Origin: JAHRVQ01 sp964548025
Lineage (GTDB): Bacteria > Pseudomonadota > Gammaproteobacteria > Pseudomonadales > Azotimanducaceae
Assembly: GCA_964548025.1 (NCBI GenBank)
Contig: CAZJRI010000110.1
Span: forward strand, 1 to 18,396
DNA: 18,396 nt
Reading direction: 5' to 3'
Below are positions 1 through 7,325 of this stretch, one piece after another. The translations under genes were made by a program, and so were the position numbers. The notes beneath the pieces were generated by a model. The model made no database searches and was not told the origin of the DNA. It worked only from the letters and a program-made list of their open reading frames with translations. Position 1 is the stretch's first letter, and every line of letters begins with the position of its first letter.

Positions 1-2
1 TG

Positions 3-623
3 CTTCGCGAGAAAAGTGGAGAGAGTCAACGTATTGATATCGCCATGCAGGATGTGACGATGTTGCTCCTCAATCGAAATACACATATTACAGCGTCGAC
101 AGGTATCCCGGTTCCACCTGCCGCTAACCACGATGGATTTTTACTGGGTCGTTATAAAACCAGAGACAGTTATGTCATGTTGGCAGGTTACCTGCCTCAC
201 CATCAACGCTCGATCTGTGTTGCACTTGGCCTGAATCAGTACGCCAGTTTCAACAGCGCTCAGTTCTCAGTCAAAGCAGATGAAATTGAGCGCGCTGTTT
301 CATCCAGATTGATCGAAAAAACTTCGGTTGAGTGGGATGCTGTATTTGCTGAGGAGGGTATTGTGGCGGGCGGCGTACGAGATCTTGCAGAAGTGATGGC
401 GACGGGACAACCAGAGGCTCGTGAATTACTCTCTGAAGTCGAAGGCGCCGCTGGCCCTGTGCAGGTCACCACTGCTGGATACCGAATCAACGATCAGGTA
501 TTCAGTCCTGCCGGTTCTGTCCCTCTATTGGGCGAGCACAGCCGCGAGATTTTGGAGCAATCGGGATTGGATTCACAGACAATAAATGACCTGATTGAAA
601 GGGGGGTTGTGATTACAAGCTAA
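3..623 (+). CDS. CaiB/BaiF (family III) CoA-transferase, C-terminal part
   Basis: The frame is open to the left edge, so the first in-frame ATG (45) is internal and the real start lies outside the window. The residues before it (..GESQRIDIAMQD) match the family's conserved stretch ahead of the 'D..M.LL' helix. The end (LLGEHSREILEQSGLD, then a short helix and GVV) is the typical C-terminus of the CaiB/BaiF fold. Such enzymes move CoA between an acyl-CoA donor and a carboxylic acid through an aspartyl-CoA anhydride in the cytosol. The catalytic Asp is upstream of the window, so substrate cannot be judged. An acyl-CoA synthetase starts 41 nt downstream on the same strand, suggesting one catabolic operon. 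The family call is firm; the specific reaction is unknown. Confidence 0.9.
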   Translation, partial: LREKSGESQRIDIAMQDVTMLLLNRNTHITASTGIPVPPAANHDGFLLGRYKTRDSYVMLAGYLPHHQRSICVALGLNQYASFNSAQFSVKADEIERAVSSRLIEKTSVEWDAVFAEEGIVAGGVRDLAEVMATGQPEARELLSEVEGAAGPVQVTTAGYRINDQVFSPAGSVPLLGEHSREILEQSGLDSQTINDLIERGVVITS

Positions 624-664
624 GGCTGTATTGTGAGACAAAAGCATCATGAGAGAAGAATAAT

Positions 665-2290
665 ATGGCTGAATGGTATAGCAAGAAAACTTTCGGGTCA
701 TTGGCCGATACCATGGCTGAACGGTTCGGTAACCGAGAGGCTCTCGTGTTTGAAGATGAGCGCTACACCTTCCTGCAGGTGCGCGAACGAATTGATGAAG
801 TCGCACGCGGTTTGATCCAACTTGGCATTAAACCAGGTGACCATGTTGCACTCTGGTTGATGAATCGACCGGAATGGATCTTTTCCATGTTCGCTCTCGC
901 GCGAATCGGTGCTGTGCAGGTGCCGGTTAATACACGCTTTCGCACTCACGATCTGGCCTATCTGCTGAAACAGTCTGATGCCAGGTATCTGATCACTCAC
1001 GATGTTTCCGGTCCGGTAGATTTCCTGGGCATGGTTCGCGAAGTTGTATCGTTGCCTGAATCTGGTCACGATATAGATGATTCCGAGTTCCCGGAGATGG
1101 CAAAAGTCATCATCCTGGGTGAAAGTGAATACGAGGGTTGCGTTGCCTGGAATGCAATGCTCGATGCGGGAGCTGAAGTCAGCGAAGAATCATTGGCTGG
1201 CAGAATTGAAGCCTGTGATCCTGACCTCCCTGTATTCATCATGTATACATCGGGGACAACCGGATTCCCTAAGGGGGTGATGCACAATCACATCATGCTT
1301 CGATTAATCGAGGAACGCGCTTTTCGGCTGGCGATTACCGAAAATGACACGATCCTCAATTATCTGCCGCTGTTTCACTTGTTTTCATATTCCGAAGGCG
1401 CGCTCACCTCGATGCTGACTGGCGCACGTCAGATACTGATGGAAACATTCGACCCTGACGAAAGCATTCGGCTTGTAGAAGCCGAGGGGGTCACTATCAT
1501 GCATGGTTTTGAAACCCATCTTAAAGACCTCATCGAATCCCAGGAACGAATTGGCGCTGAAGTCTCGACGCTTCGATGTGGCGTATTTGCAGCCGGAACA
1601 AAGAGCTCCGCACCTATCTGTCGCAAAGGGGCTGAGGTGCTTGCGCCACTCACATCCATTACCGGTTTTGGCATGAGTGAGATGGGTGTCGGTGCCCTCA
1701 TAGGATCACTCGGTGACGACATTGAGCACAGGGCTGAAACCTCAGGGTATCCAGCACCAGGATTCGAATGTCGTATTGTCGATCCGGAAACCAATGAAAA
1801 ACAGGTAATCGACGAGGAAGGCGAATTAGTTGTCAAAGGTTATGGCCTGATGATGTGCTACTACAACAAACCCAAAGAAACCGCCGATTGCTACGATGAG
1901 GATGGTTGGTTTCATACTGGTGATACTGGCATTCAGCGAGCCGACGGCTATATTCGCTTTCTGGGTCGCTATAAGGACATGTTGAAAGTCGGTGGTGAAA
2001 ATGTTGATCCGATGGAAGTGGAGGCCCTCTTGTTGGGTGCAGAGGGTGTGCAGCAGGTCGCTGTTGTTGGGTTCCCGGATGCTAGATTGACTGAGGTGCC
2101 GATCGCCTATGTGCAACCCAGGCCAGGGTCGAATGTCACTGAGAATTTCATCATTGAGTTTTGCAGAGGAAAAGTAGCAACTTTTAAAATCCCGCGACAC
2201 GTGCTTTTTATTGATGAGTTACCAATGACAGCATCAGGAAAGGTCCGCAAGGTTGAGTTGCGTGAGGATGCTATCGATAAATTAACTTAA
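665..2290 (+). CDS. Acyl-CoA synthetase (ANL superfamily, AMP-forming)
   Basis: A 541-residue full-length adenylate-forming ligase. It converts a carboxylic acid, ATP and CoA to acyl-CoA through an acyl-AMP intermediate. Visible motifs in order: P-loop A3 YTSGTTGFPKG (194-204), A5 GFGMSE ending at Glu339, A7 WFHTGD with ribose-binding Asp420, hinge A8 GRYKDMLKVGGENVDP starting near Arg435, and A10 MTASGKVRK with catalytic Lys526. All key residues are present, so it should be active. No signal peptide, so cytosolic. The start is supported by a purine-rich GAGAGAAGAA just upstream of the ATG. It follows the CoA-transferase at 41 nt. It resembles medium/long-chain fatty-acid or aromatic-acid CoA ligases (FadD3/AliA-like), but the sequence does not fix the substrate. 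Confidence 0.95.
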   Translation: MAEWYSKKTFGSLADTMAERFGNREALVFEDERYTFLQVRERIDEVARGLIQLGIKPGDHVALWLMNRPEWIFSMFALARIGAVQVPVNTRFRTHDLAYLLKQSDARYLITHDVSGPVDFLGMVREVVSLPESGHDIDDSEFPEMAKVIILGESEYEGCVAWNAMLDAGAEVSEESLAGRIEACDPDLPVFIMYTSGTTGFPKGVMHNHIMLRLIEERAFRLAITENDTILNYLPLFHLFSYSEGALTSMLTGARQILMETFDPDESIRLVEAEGVTIMHGFETHLKDLIESQERIGAEVSTLRCGVFAAGTKSSAPICRKGAEVLAPLTSITGFGMSEMGVGALIGSLGDDIEHRAETSGYPAPGFECRIVDPETNEKQVIDEEGELVVKGYGLMMCYYNKPKETADCYDEDGWFHTGDTGIQRADGYIRFLGRYKDMLKVGGENVDPMEVEALLLGAEGVQQVAVVGFPDARLTEVPIAYVQPRPGSNVTENFIIEFCRGKVATFKIPRHVLFIDELPMTASGKVRKVELREDAIDKLT

Positions 2291-2300
2291 TAGGAGAGAC

Positions 2301-2366
2301 ATGATCCCTCCCTGTCGGAAACCAAAGAAAGAACCAGACGGGAATGATATGTTCAAAAATGGGTAG
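2301..2366 (+). CDS. Possible small ORF, 21 residues, with a strong ribosome-binding site
   Basis: Ten bases after the synthetase stop, the sequence TAGGAGAGAC precedes an ATG. This is one of the better Shine-Dalgarno matches in the window. The frame runs 21 codons (begins MIPPCRKPKKEPDG) to TAG, ending 11 nt before the acetyltransferase start. The peptide is basic and polar with one Cys, no membrane segment and no recognisable family. It could be a translated leader or coupling ORF, the stub of a truncated operon gene, or chance. The spacing and SD are what can be seen; function is not assignable. Confidence 0.3.
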   Translation: MIPPCRKPKKEPDGNDMFKNG

Positions 2367-2377
2367 GGATTTTTCTT

Positions 2378-2821
2378 ATGCCAATAAGGCTCGCAGTACC
2401 AGATGACGCGCGAACGATTCATGAACTGCATAAAGCATCGGTAACAGAACTGTGCACGTTGTATTCAAGGGAAATGATAGAGGGCTGGTTAAAGGGCCGA
2501 AGCCCGGAAGGTTATACCGGCATTGCCAAAAAAGAGATGTATGTATTTGAAGATCAAGGTGAGATCTTCGGGTTTAGTCATGTTGTTCCAGGAGAAATAG
2601 TCGCATTATTTGTTGCACCAGGAAGTGCAGGTAAGGGAATAGGTACCAGGTTGATGATGCACGCCCTTCCAATCGCCAGGAAGGATTGGGGAGGACCGGT
2701 TCAACTTGAAGCAACACTAAATGCAGTGCCATTTTATAAAACACTTGGATTCAGGAAAATAAGGGAGACTACAGCCAGACGAAATGATGTAGATCTCCCT
2801 TTGGTCGAAATGGAGATGTAG
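2378..2821 (+). CDS. GNAT family N-acetyltransferase
   Basis: A 147-residue single-domain GNAT protein, the usual length for the family. The N-terminus (IRLAVPDDARTIHELH) is beta1-alpha1. The acetyl-CoA binding motif A is seen in IVALFVAPGSAGKGIGTRLM (about residues 71-90), with the G-K-G-x-G-T pyrophosphate loop. The C-terminal AVPFYKTLGFRKI is the motif B strand-helix. It would transfer an acetyl group from acetyl-CoA to an amine; the acceptor cannot be told. An AGGGAT lies 8 nt before the ATG. Codon choice looks different from its neighbours, with many AGG and ATA codons, which may indicate recent acquisition. It is convergent with the esterase gene. Confidence 0.88.
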   Translation: MPIRLAVPDDARTIHELHKASVTELCTLYSREMIEGWLKGRSPEGYTGIAKKEMYVFEDQGEIFGFSHVVPGEIVALFVAPGSAGKGIGTRLMMHALPIARKDWGGPVQLEATLNAVPFYKTLGFRKIRETTARRNDVDLPLVEMEM

Positions 2822-2892
2822 CTTTGTGCCGTGAAACTGGAGCGCTGATCACATTCTCGATTATTCCCGAATTGGTCTTAATCGCTCCCTTA

Positions 2893-4557
2893 TTAGTTGC
2901 CCGGCAGCAACGCCAGATAAGGTTTACGTGGATCGTGAGTCAGCTCCGATTTTACGTTAAACACCATCGTTGCCCTGTCCGCCTGATTATAAGGTTCCCA
3001 GTTCGGCACAGTGGGGTTGTTGGGATCTCCATTTCGCGCGAAGGCGATCCAGCTCTCCGACATCATATCTGCGATCGCCTGCTGGTCTTCGCCAGTGCCA
3101 GACATTGAAGCGGATTTGGCAACATTGTCGAAGACAAAACCGATCTCTACAGCGTGGGTCGCTTTCCACTTGCCATCATCGACCGGTGTATTCCAGTCAA
3201 ACAGATATGAGTAAACCGGTGCACCTGCCTGGGCGGCTTTCCTGTCTGCAAGCCGAATGCTTCGTCGCAGAAAACCATTGTCGGTAATGGCTGTAAAGAA
3301 CAATTCCGGTGCATCAATATCAATATGCAGCTTTCTATAACCTGATATGACGGCTGCAGTGTCGACCCCTGGAATACTTTGTTCTAACGCTTCAGGTAAG
3401 GTGTCCCAGGTGAGATCAAATAGCTCTGGTCTGCGCGCACCAGCGAGAAGTGACATTTCAGTTCTGGTGGTTCCAATCAACAAGGGCACGTCGATTGATT
3501 GCGCGGGTGCATCCGGATCAAACGGCTCGCGCATGAAATTTCTGTGATCGTATACTGGTGCCAGTCTGATAGGGGTACCGGCTGCAGCTACGGCCCTGAC
3601 TGCCTGTTCAATATCCTCAGCGGGCATTGTTTGAATCTTATCGATATTCTCATTAGTGAGACCCAGTTGTTCAACAATCGCTTTGGCACCAGCGCTGGCA
3701 TTTTGTTGATCGACGTTATTCAGCATTGGTCCACTCTGAACGACTGCCCTGTGGAACAAACCTTTGGCTGAGTCCATGGCCATTAGAACGCTGACTTTCA
3801 TACCGCCACCGGATTCACCGAAGATAAGCACGTTTTCGGGATCACCGCCAAATTCAGCAATATTGTCTCTTACCCATTCGAGAGAATGAACCAGATCGAG
3901 AATGCCTGCGTTGCCGGAATCAGCATATTTCTCGCCATATTCTGCGAGATAGAGATGCGCAAATACGTTCAGGCGATGATTAACCGTAACGACGACCACA
4001 TTACCTCTCTGGGCCAGACGCACACCGTCGTATGCATTGCTTGAACCTGAACCTGTCGAGAAACCACCACCATGAAACCAAACCAGAACGGGTCTTTTAC
4101 GATTGTCGCTAACGGCTGGTGTCCATACATTCAGAAACAGACAGTCTTCACTTATTTCTGGTGCCGGATCGGTTATCCACGAGGTAAAGAGCCCGATGCT
4201 CCCTCTGCTTGCCTGACGGGTTGAGTTGCCGTAATCGATCGCATCCTTCACCCCGTCCCATGGTGCCGGTGCCCTGGGTGCCATAAATCGGTAAGTCGCT
4301 GTATCGGCACCATAGCGAATACCCTTGAAGACGTTGATGCCATCCTCTACAAATCCCCTGACCTGTCCGTACTGTGTATTTGCGATCGGCTGCTCAGCAG
4401 CCTGGCCGGATGGGCTCGGAACCTGCGCGCCTGAAGTTGATTGATTGGAAGTTGATTGATTGGAAGTCGGTTCAGTACATGCGCTGATAACTATCAGAGA
4501 CAATGCAACCGCCAGAATCCTGTATGTATTATTCGTTACTATCATTATCGTGTTCAT
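2893..4557 (-). CDS. Type B carboxylesterase, predicted lipoprotein
   Basis: A 554-residue alpha/beta hydrolase of the carboxylesterase/cholinesterase family. The N-terminus is a lipoprotein signal (hydrophobic 14-26, lipobox ISAC, lipidated Cys27), so the enzyme is probably anchored in the periplasm or outer membrane. Family signatures: EDCLFLNVW (137-145), oxyanion HGGGF (162-166), and the nucleophile elbow GESGGG with Ser249. The likely acid is Glu367 in GTTRTEM and the likely base His468 in ATHAVEIGFVF, giving a complete Ser-Glu-His triad. GESGGG replaces the commoner GESAGG. A Ser/Thr/Gln/Pro-rich linker (28-58) separates the anchor from the domain. GAGGG precedes the ATG by about 5 nt. 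It hydrolyses carboxylic esters; the natural substrate is unknown. It is transcribed alone and divergently from the DUF1566 gene. Confidence 0.93.
   Translation of the reverse strand: MNTIMIVTNNTYRILAVALSLIVISACTEPTSNQSTSNQSTSGAQVPSPSGQAAEQPIANTQYGQVRGFVEDGINVFKGIRYGADTATYRFMAPRAPAPWDGVKDAIDYGNSTRQASRGSIGLFTSWITDPAPEISEDCLFLNVWTPAVSDNRKRPVLVWFHGGGFSTGSGSSNAYDGVRLAQRGNVVVVTVNHRLNVFAHLYLAEYGEKYADSGNAGILDLVHSLEWVRDNIAEFGGDPENVLIFGESGGGMKVSVLMAMDSAKGLFHRAVVQSGPMLNNVDQQNASAGAKAIVEQLGLTNENIDKIQTMPAEDIEQAVRAVAAAGTPIRLAPVYDHRNFMREPFDPDAPAQSIDVPLLIGTTRTEMSLLAGARRPELFDLTWDTLPEALEQSIPGVDTAAVISGYRKLHIDIDAPELFFTAITDNGFLRRSIRLADRKAAQAGAPVYSYLFDWNTPVDDGKWKATHAVEIGFVFDNVAKSASMSGTGEDQQAIADMMSESWIAFARNGDPNNPTVPNWEPYNQADRATMVFNVKSELTHDPRKPYLALLPGN
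4433..4467. repeat. 15-bp tandem repeat in the esterase linker
   Basis: Two exact copies of GAAGTTGATTGATTG (4433-4447, 4448-4462) plus a 5-base partial copy. On the minus strand this encodes a repeated five-residue Ser/Thr/Asn/Gln unit just after the lipidated Cys. The unit is a multiple of three, so copy-number change would alter linker length without a frameshift. Confidence 0.9.
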
Positions 4558-4921
4558 AGGTTCCCTCTATCAGATACAACGGTTATCAGGCGGCTTTGTT
4601 ATACCATACAATCAATCAGGGGCATAAATACACTCTGTACAGACTGTTGCCAGCATGAAGTCGGATGACTGCTAACTGGTTCACTGCGGGAAAGTAAGCA
4701 GGCAATCTGTGAAATTCAACTGTCATTGCCTGTGGACCTGAAATCGCGATAACTGTTATGTTAGTTGCAGCGTCAGACCTTAAGATGAATGATCAGAACC
4801 AACAGTTGGATTCTGCGGCACATGAAATATCAACGGTTTATTCATGACCGTTAGTATAAATTGCAAAGCAAATAAATTGATTTACCCGATGAGATCGATC
4901 AGTTAAAACGGATGAGTAGCC
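4558..4921. other. 364-bp divergent intergenic region, regulatory
   Basis: This lies between the divergent esterase and DUF1566 genes and must hold both promoters. I see no credible ORF and no RNA gene. The part nearest the DUF1566 gene is AT-rich and carries a dyad next to a -10-like hexamer (separate entry). No convincing consensus promoter was recognised for the esterase side. Confidence 0.6.
4832..4860 (+). promoter_or_regulatory. Dyad AACGGT-N9-ACCGTT next to a -10-like TATAAA
   Basis: Perfect 6-bp inverted repeat arms (4832-4837 and 4847-4852) separated by nine bases, ending 2 bp before TATAAA (4855-4860). The TATAAA lies about 60 bp before the DUF1566 ATG. No good -35 hexamer is present at the right distance, so an activator or repressor bound to the dyad is plausible. 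This is inference from position and symmetry only. Confidence 0.3.
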
Positions 4922-7069
4922 ATGTATAAAGACCCGGATCCATTTCTCCATTCAGTTTCAAAATGTCTTGTGACAGTCGTACTTTTATTGGTCTGTCTGC
5001 TGAATGCGGCAGCAGTCTCCTCCGCCGAATCAGATGCAGCAGGTAGCGATACCTACTGCAACAATGTTACCTGTGGAGAGGGAGAGGGTGATTGTGACAG
5101 CGACAGTGAATGCGAGGATGGTCTCACATGCGTTCATGACGTCGGAGAAAACTATGGATTCAGGTCAATTGTGGATGTTTGTGAAGCACCAGCGGCTGGT
5201 AGTGATACCTATTGCACTACTGCGCTTTGTGGCATCGGCGAGGGAGACTGTGATAGTGACAGCGAGTGTCAGTCTGGCCTGATTTGTTCAATGGATGTGG
5301 GCGGAAGCTATGGGTTCAGGGATATTGTAGACGTTTGCGTCGAGGACGGCGGATCAGTCGAGGCACCGGGCAGTAACGATTATTGTCAAAGAGTACTCTG
5401 CGGTGCGGGCGAAGGTGACTGTGACAGTGACAGCGAGTGCCAGTCCGGATTAGTTTGCGCGACGGACGTGGGTGCAACTTACGGATTCAGGGATATTGTG
5501 GATGTTTGTGTCGAGGATGCCGGGAGCGGAGAACCTGCGGGAGGCGACTCTTACTGCCAGAGCACACTTTGCGGAGCGGGTGAAGGTGACTGTGATAGTG
5601 ATTCGGAATGTCAGCCGGGGTTGGTCTGTGCAACCGATGTGGGTGCGACCTACGGATTCAGGGATATAGTCGATGTTTGTGTGGAAGATGAAGGAACCGG
5701 CGAACCACTCGGTGGCGACTCCTATTGTCAGAGTACACTCTGCGGAGCGGGTGAAGGTGACTGTGACAGTGATAACGAGTGTCAGTCCGGCCTGATCTGC
5801 GCAACAGATGTGGGTACAACCTATGGATTCAGGTCTATCGTTGATGTCTGTGTTGAACAGGACGATTCTGATTCCGATAACGACTCATCAGGTAGTCAGA
5901 ATCTTACCTATACCATTGTCGACACCAATCAGACGGATTGCTATAGCTCATCAACCGGGTTGGTCAGCGACTGTAGCGGTGAAGGTCAAGATGGCGACTA
6001 TTCGGGGAATCAACCTGATTATACCGTTAGCAGCGATGGACTGACGGTAACAGATAACGTGACTGGCCTTATCTGGCAGCAGAGCAGTGATATTACCGAC
6101 GACGGCACGGTGGATTATGACGACAAGCTCTATCAAAGTGACGCGGTAACATACTGTGATGATCTAGTACTTGCCGGGCGAGATGACTGGCGTTTGCCCG
6201 ATATCAAGCAGGCTTATTCACTGATTTTATTCAGCGGCAAAGATGCCAGTAGTTACCAGGGGACTGATACTTCAACACTGGTTCCGTTTCTCGATAGTGC
6301 TTTTGACTGGACATTTGGCGATCTCGATTCAGGTAACGACAGAATCATAGACGCGCAATATGCATCGACCTCTTTGTATGTCAGTACCACCATGAATGGT
6401 GATCCAACGATGTTTGGTGTCAACTATGTAGATGGTCGGATCAAGGGATATCCCACCCATATCAAGAAATTCTACGTGCGTTGTGTGACAGGTACTACAG
6501 ATTATGGTGTCAATGACTTTGTCGATAACGGCGATCAAACCGTTTCTGACAATGCAACGGGATTGATGTGGCAGAAAGATGATGCTGAGTCTACCAACTG
6601 GGTTGATGCGGTATCGGTATGTGAATCGGCAGCGACAGCCTCCTATTCGGACTGGCGTTTGCCCAATGCAAAGGAGTTGCAAAGTCTTGTGGATTACACG
6701 GTATCTCCTGATACCCACAATCAGGCGGCGATCAATTCGATATTCAATGCCACCTCGTTCGAAAATGAAGAAGGCGAGACCGACTGGGGTTATTACTGGA
6801 GTTCAACTACCCATGTTGATAACGACGGCAATGGCAGCAACGCGGCTTATGTTTCATTTGGCCGGGCATTGGGATATATGAACGGTAATGTGCTGGACGT
6901 TCACGGTGCGGGTTCCCAGAGAAGCGATGACAAGGTGGATGTGGCAAGCGAACCAGGCGCCCAGTCAGCAACCGGTGTCAATGGGACCTTCTACTACAAG
7001 GGACCGCAGGGAGACATCCTGCGCAACGATAGCAAAATAAGGTGTGTACGGGATCAGGCAGTCGACTAA
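4922..7069 (+). CDS. Secreted protein with five six-Cys repeats and two DUF1566 domains
   Basis: A 715-residue exported protein. It has a signal peptide (hydrophobic 16-31, cleavage likely after VSSA at 35). Residues 43-310 hold five tandem units, each with Cys spacing C-x4-C-x6-C-x5-C-x5-C-x16-C and conserved GEGDCDSDSEC, DVG..YGF and IVDVC. Thirty regularly spaced Cys suggest three disulfides per unit, and the acidic DCDSDSEC could bind calcium. A Ser/Asp-rich linker follows. Two DUF1566 (Lcl C-terminal-like) domains then occupy about 335-525 and 525-713, each with 'TGL.WQ', 'DWRLP' (D-I-K / N-A-K-E) and a terminal 'RCV'. DUF1566 occurs in surface and secreted proteins of aquatic bacteria. 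An extracellular binding or adhesion role is likely but unproved. No C-terminal anchor or sorting signal is visible. The ATG has only a weak GGATGAG upstream. Confidence 0.88.
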   Translation: MYKDPDPFLHSVSKCLVTVVLLLVCLLNAAAVSSAESDAAGSDTYCNNVTCGEGEGDCDSDSECEDGLTCVHDVGENYGFRSIVDVCEAPAAGSDTYCTTALCGIGEGDCDSDSECQSGLICSMDVGGSYGFRDIVDVCVEDGGSVEAPGSNDYCQRVLCGAGEGDCDSDSECQSGLVCATDVGATYGFRDIVDVCVEDAGSGEPAGGDSYCQSTLCGAGEGDCDSDSECQPGLVCATDVGATYGFRDIVDVCVEDEGTGEPLGGDSYCQSTLCGAGEGDCDSDNECQSGLICATDVGTTYGFRSIVDVCVEQDDSDSDNDSSGSQNLTYTIVDTNQTDCYSSSTGLVSDCSGEGQDGDYSGNQPDYTVSSDGLTVTDNVTGLIWQQSSDITDDGTVDYDDKLYQSDAVTYCDDLVLAGRDDWRLPDIKQAYSLILFSGKDASSYQGTDTSTLVPFLDSAFDWTFGDLDSGNDRIIDAQYASTSLYVSTTMNGDPTMFGVNYVDGRIKGYPTHIKKFYVRCVTGTTDYGVNDFVDNGDQTVSDNATGLMWQKDDAESTNWVDAVSVCESAATASYSDWRLPNAKELQSLVDYTVSPDTHNQAAINSIFNATSFENEEGETDWGYYWSSTTHVDNDGNGSNAAYVSFGRALGYMNGNVLDVHGAGSQRSDDKVDVASEPGAQSATGVNGTFYYKGPQGDILRNDSKIRCVRDQAVD
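5048..5851 (+). repeat. Five tandem cysteine-rich coding repeats
   Basis: Units are 52 residues (first to second) and then 57 residues apart, measured between equivalent first Cys residues 46, 98, 155, 212 and 269. Units 3 to 5 are most alike at the DNA level, with long shared stretches such as GGAGCGGGTGAAGGTGACTG, pointing to recent duplication or gene conversion. The first unit is most divergent and has the shortest inter-unit linker. Confidence 0.93.
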
Positions 7070-7112
7070 ATCAGACCTGTAGTTAATTCTCAGAAGTGCT
7101 GGATCATTCCAG

Positions 7113-7168
7113 TTGATTGGTTCTACCGGCGCTCTGACGTTAATCTCTCCAGTCTCCCTGCAATATGC
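7113..7168 (-). pseudogene. Decayed 3' end of a MOSC-domain gene
   Basis: This stretch aligns without gaps to the 3' end of the intact MOSC gene (9027-9083). I count about 45 of 57 identical bases. Translated in the matching minus-strand frame it reads AYCRETGEINVRAPVEPIN against AHCREPGEIHVGDPVELID, 12 of 19 identical. The stop is lost, and the frame upstream breaks within about 10 codons (7169-7190), so only a fragment survives. It probably records a past duplication or rearrangement of the MOSC locus, or recombination with a related gene. Confidence 0.65.
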
Positions 7169-7268
7169 TTAAAAATAGGGGAGGCACTCTGGCCAAGGAT
7201 CAGTAGCCTTGCCTGGCTGCTTCTAACCATGCGCGTTTTTCTGCTTTGATCTGATGGAATTGAATGTG

Positions 7269-7294
7269 ATCCATTTTCAGTAAATGGGTATGAT
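7269..7294 (+). promoter_or_regulatory. Dyad CCATTT-N5-AAATGG abutting a -10-like TATGAT
   Basis: Perfect 6-bp arms at 7271-7276 and 7282-7287 extend to 8 bp with one wobble pair. They end 1 bp before TATGAT (7289-7294), which lies about 30 bp before the MDR gene's TTG. No -35 consensus is at the right distance. The placement suggests an operator for a dimeric regulator; no regulator is encoded next to it. Confidence 0.3.
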
Positions 7295-7325
7295 GGCGTC
7301 AATTCTAATCATGAGGTGATAGATT

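Noticed and set aside
7099..7112. Small hairpin CTGGA-TCAT-TCCAG as terminator after the DUF1566 gene
   Set aside because: The stem is only 5 bp with no following T-run, and it runs up to the edge of the MOSC remnant.
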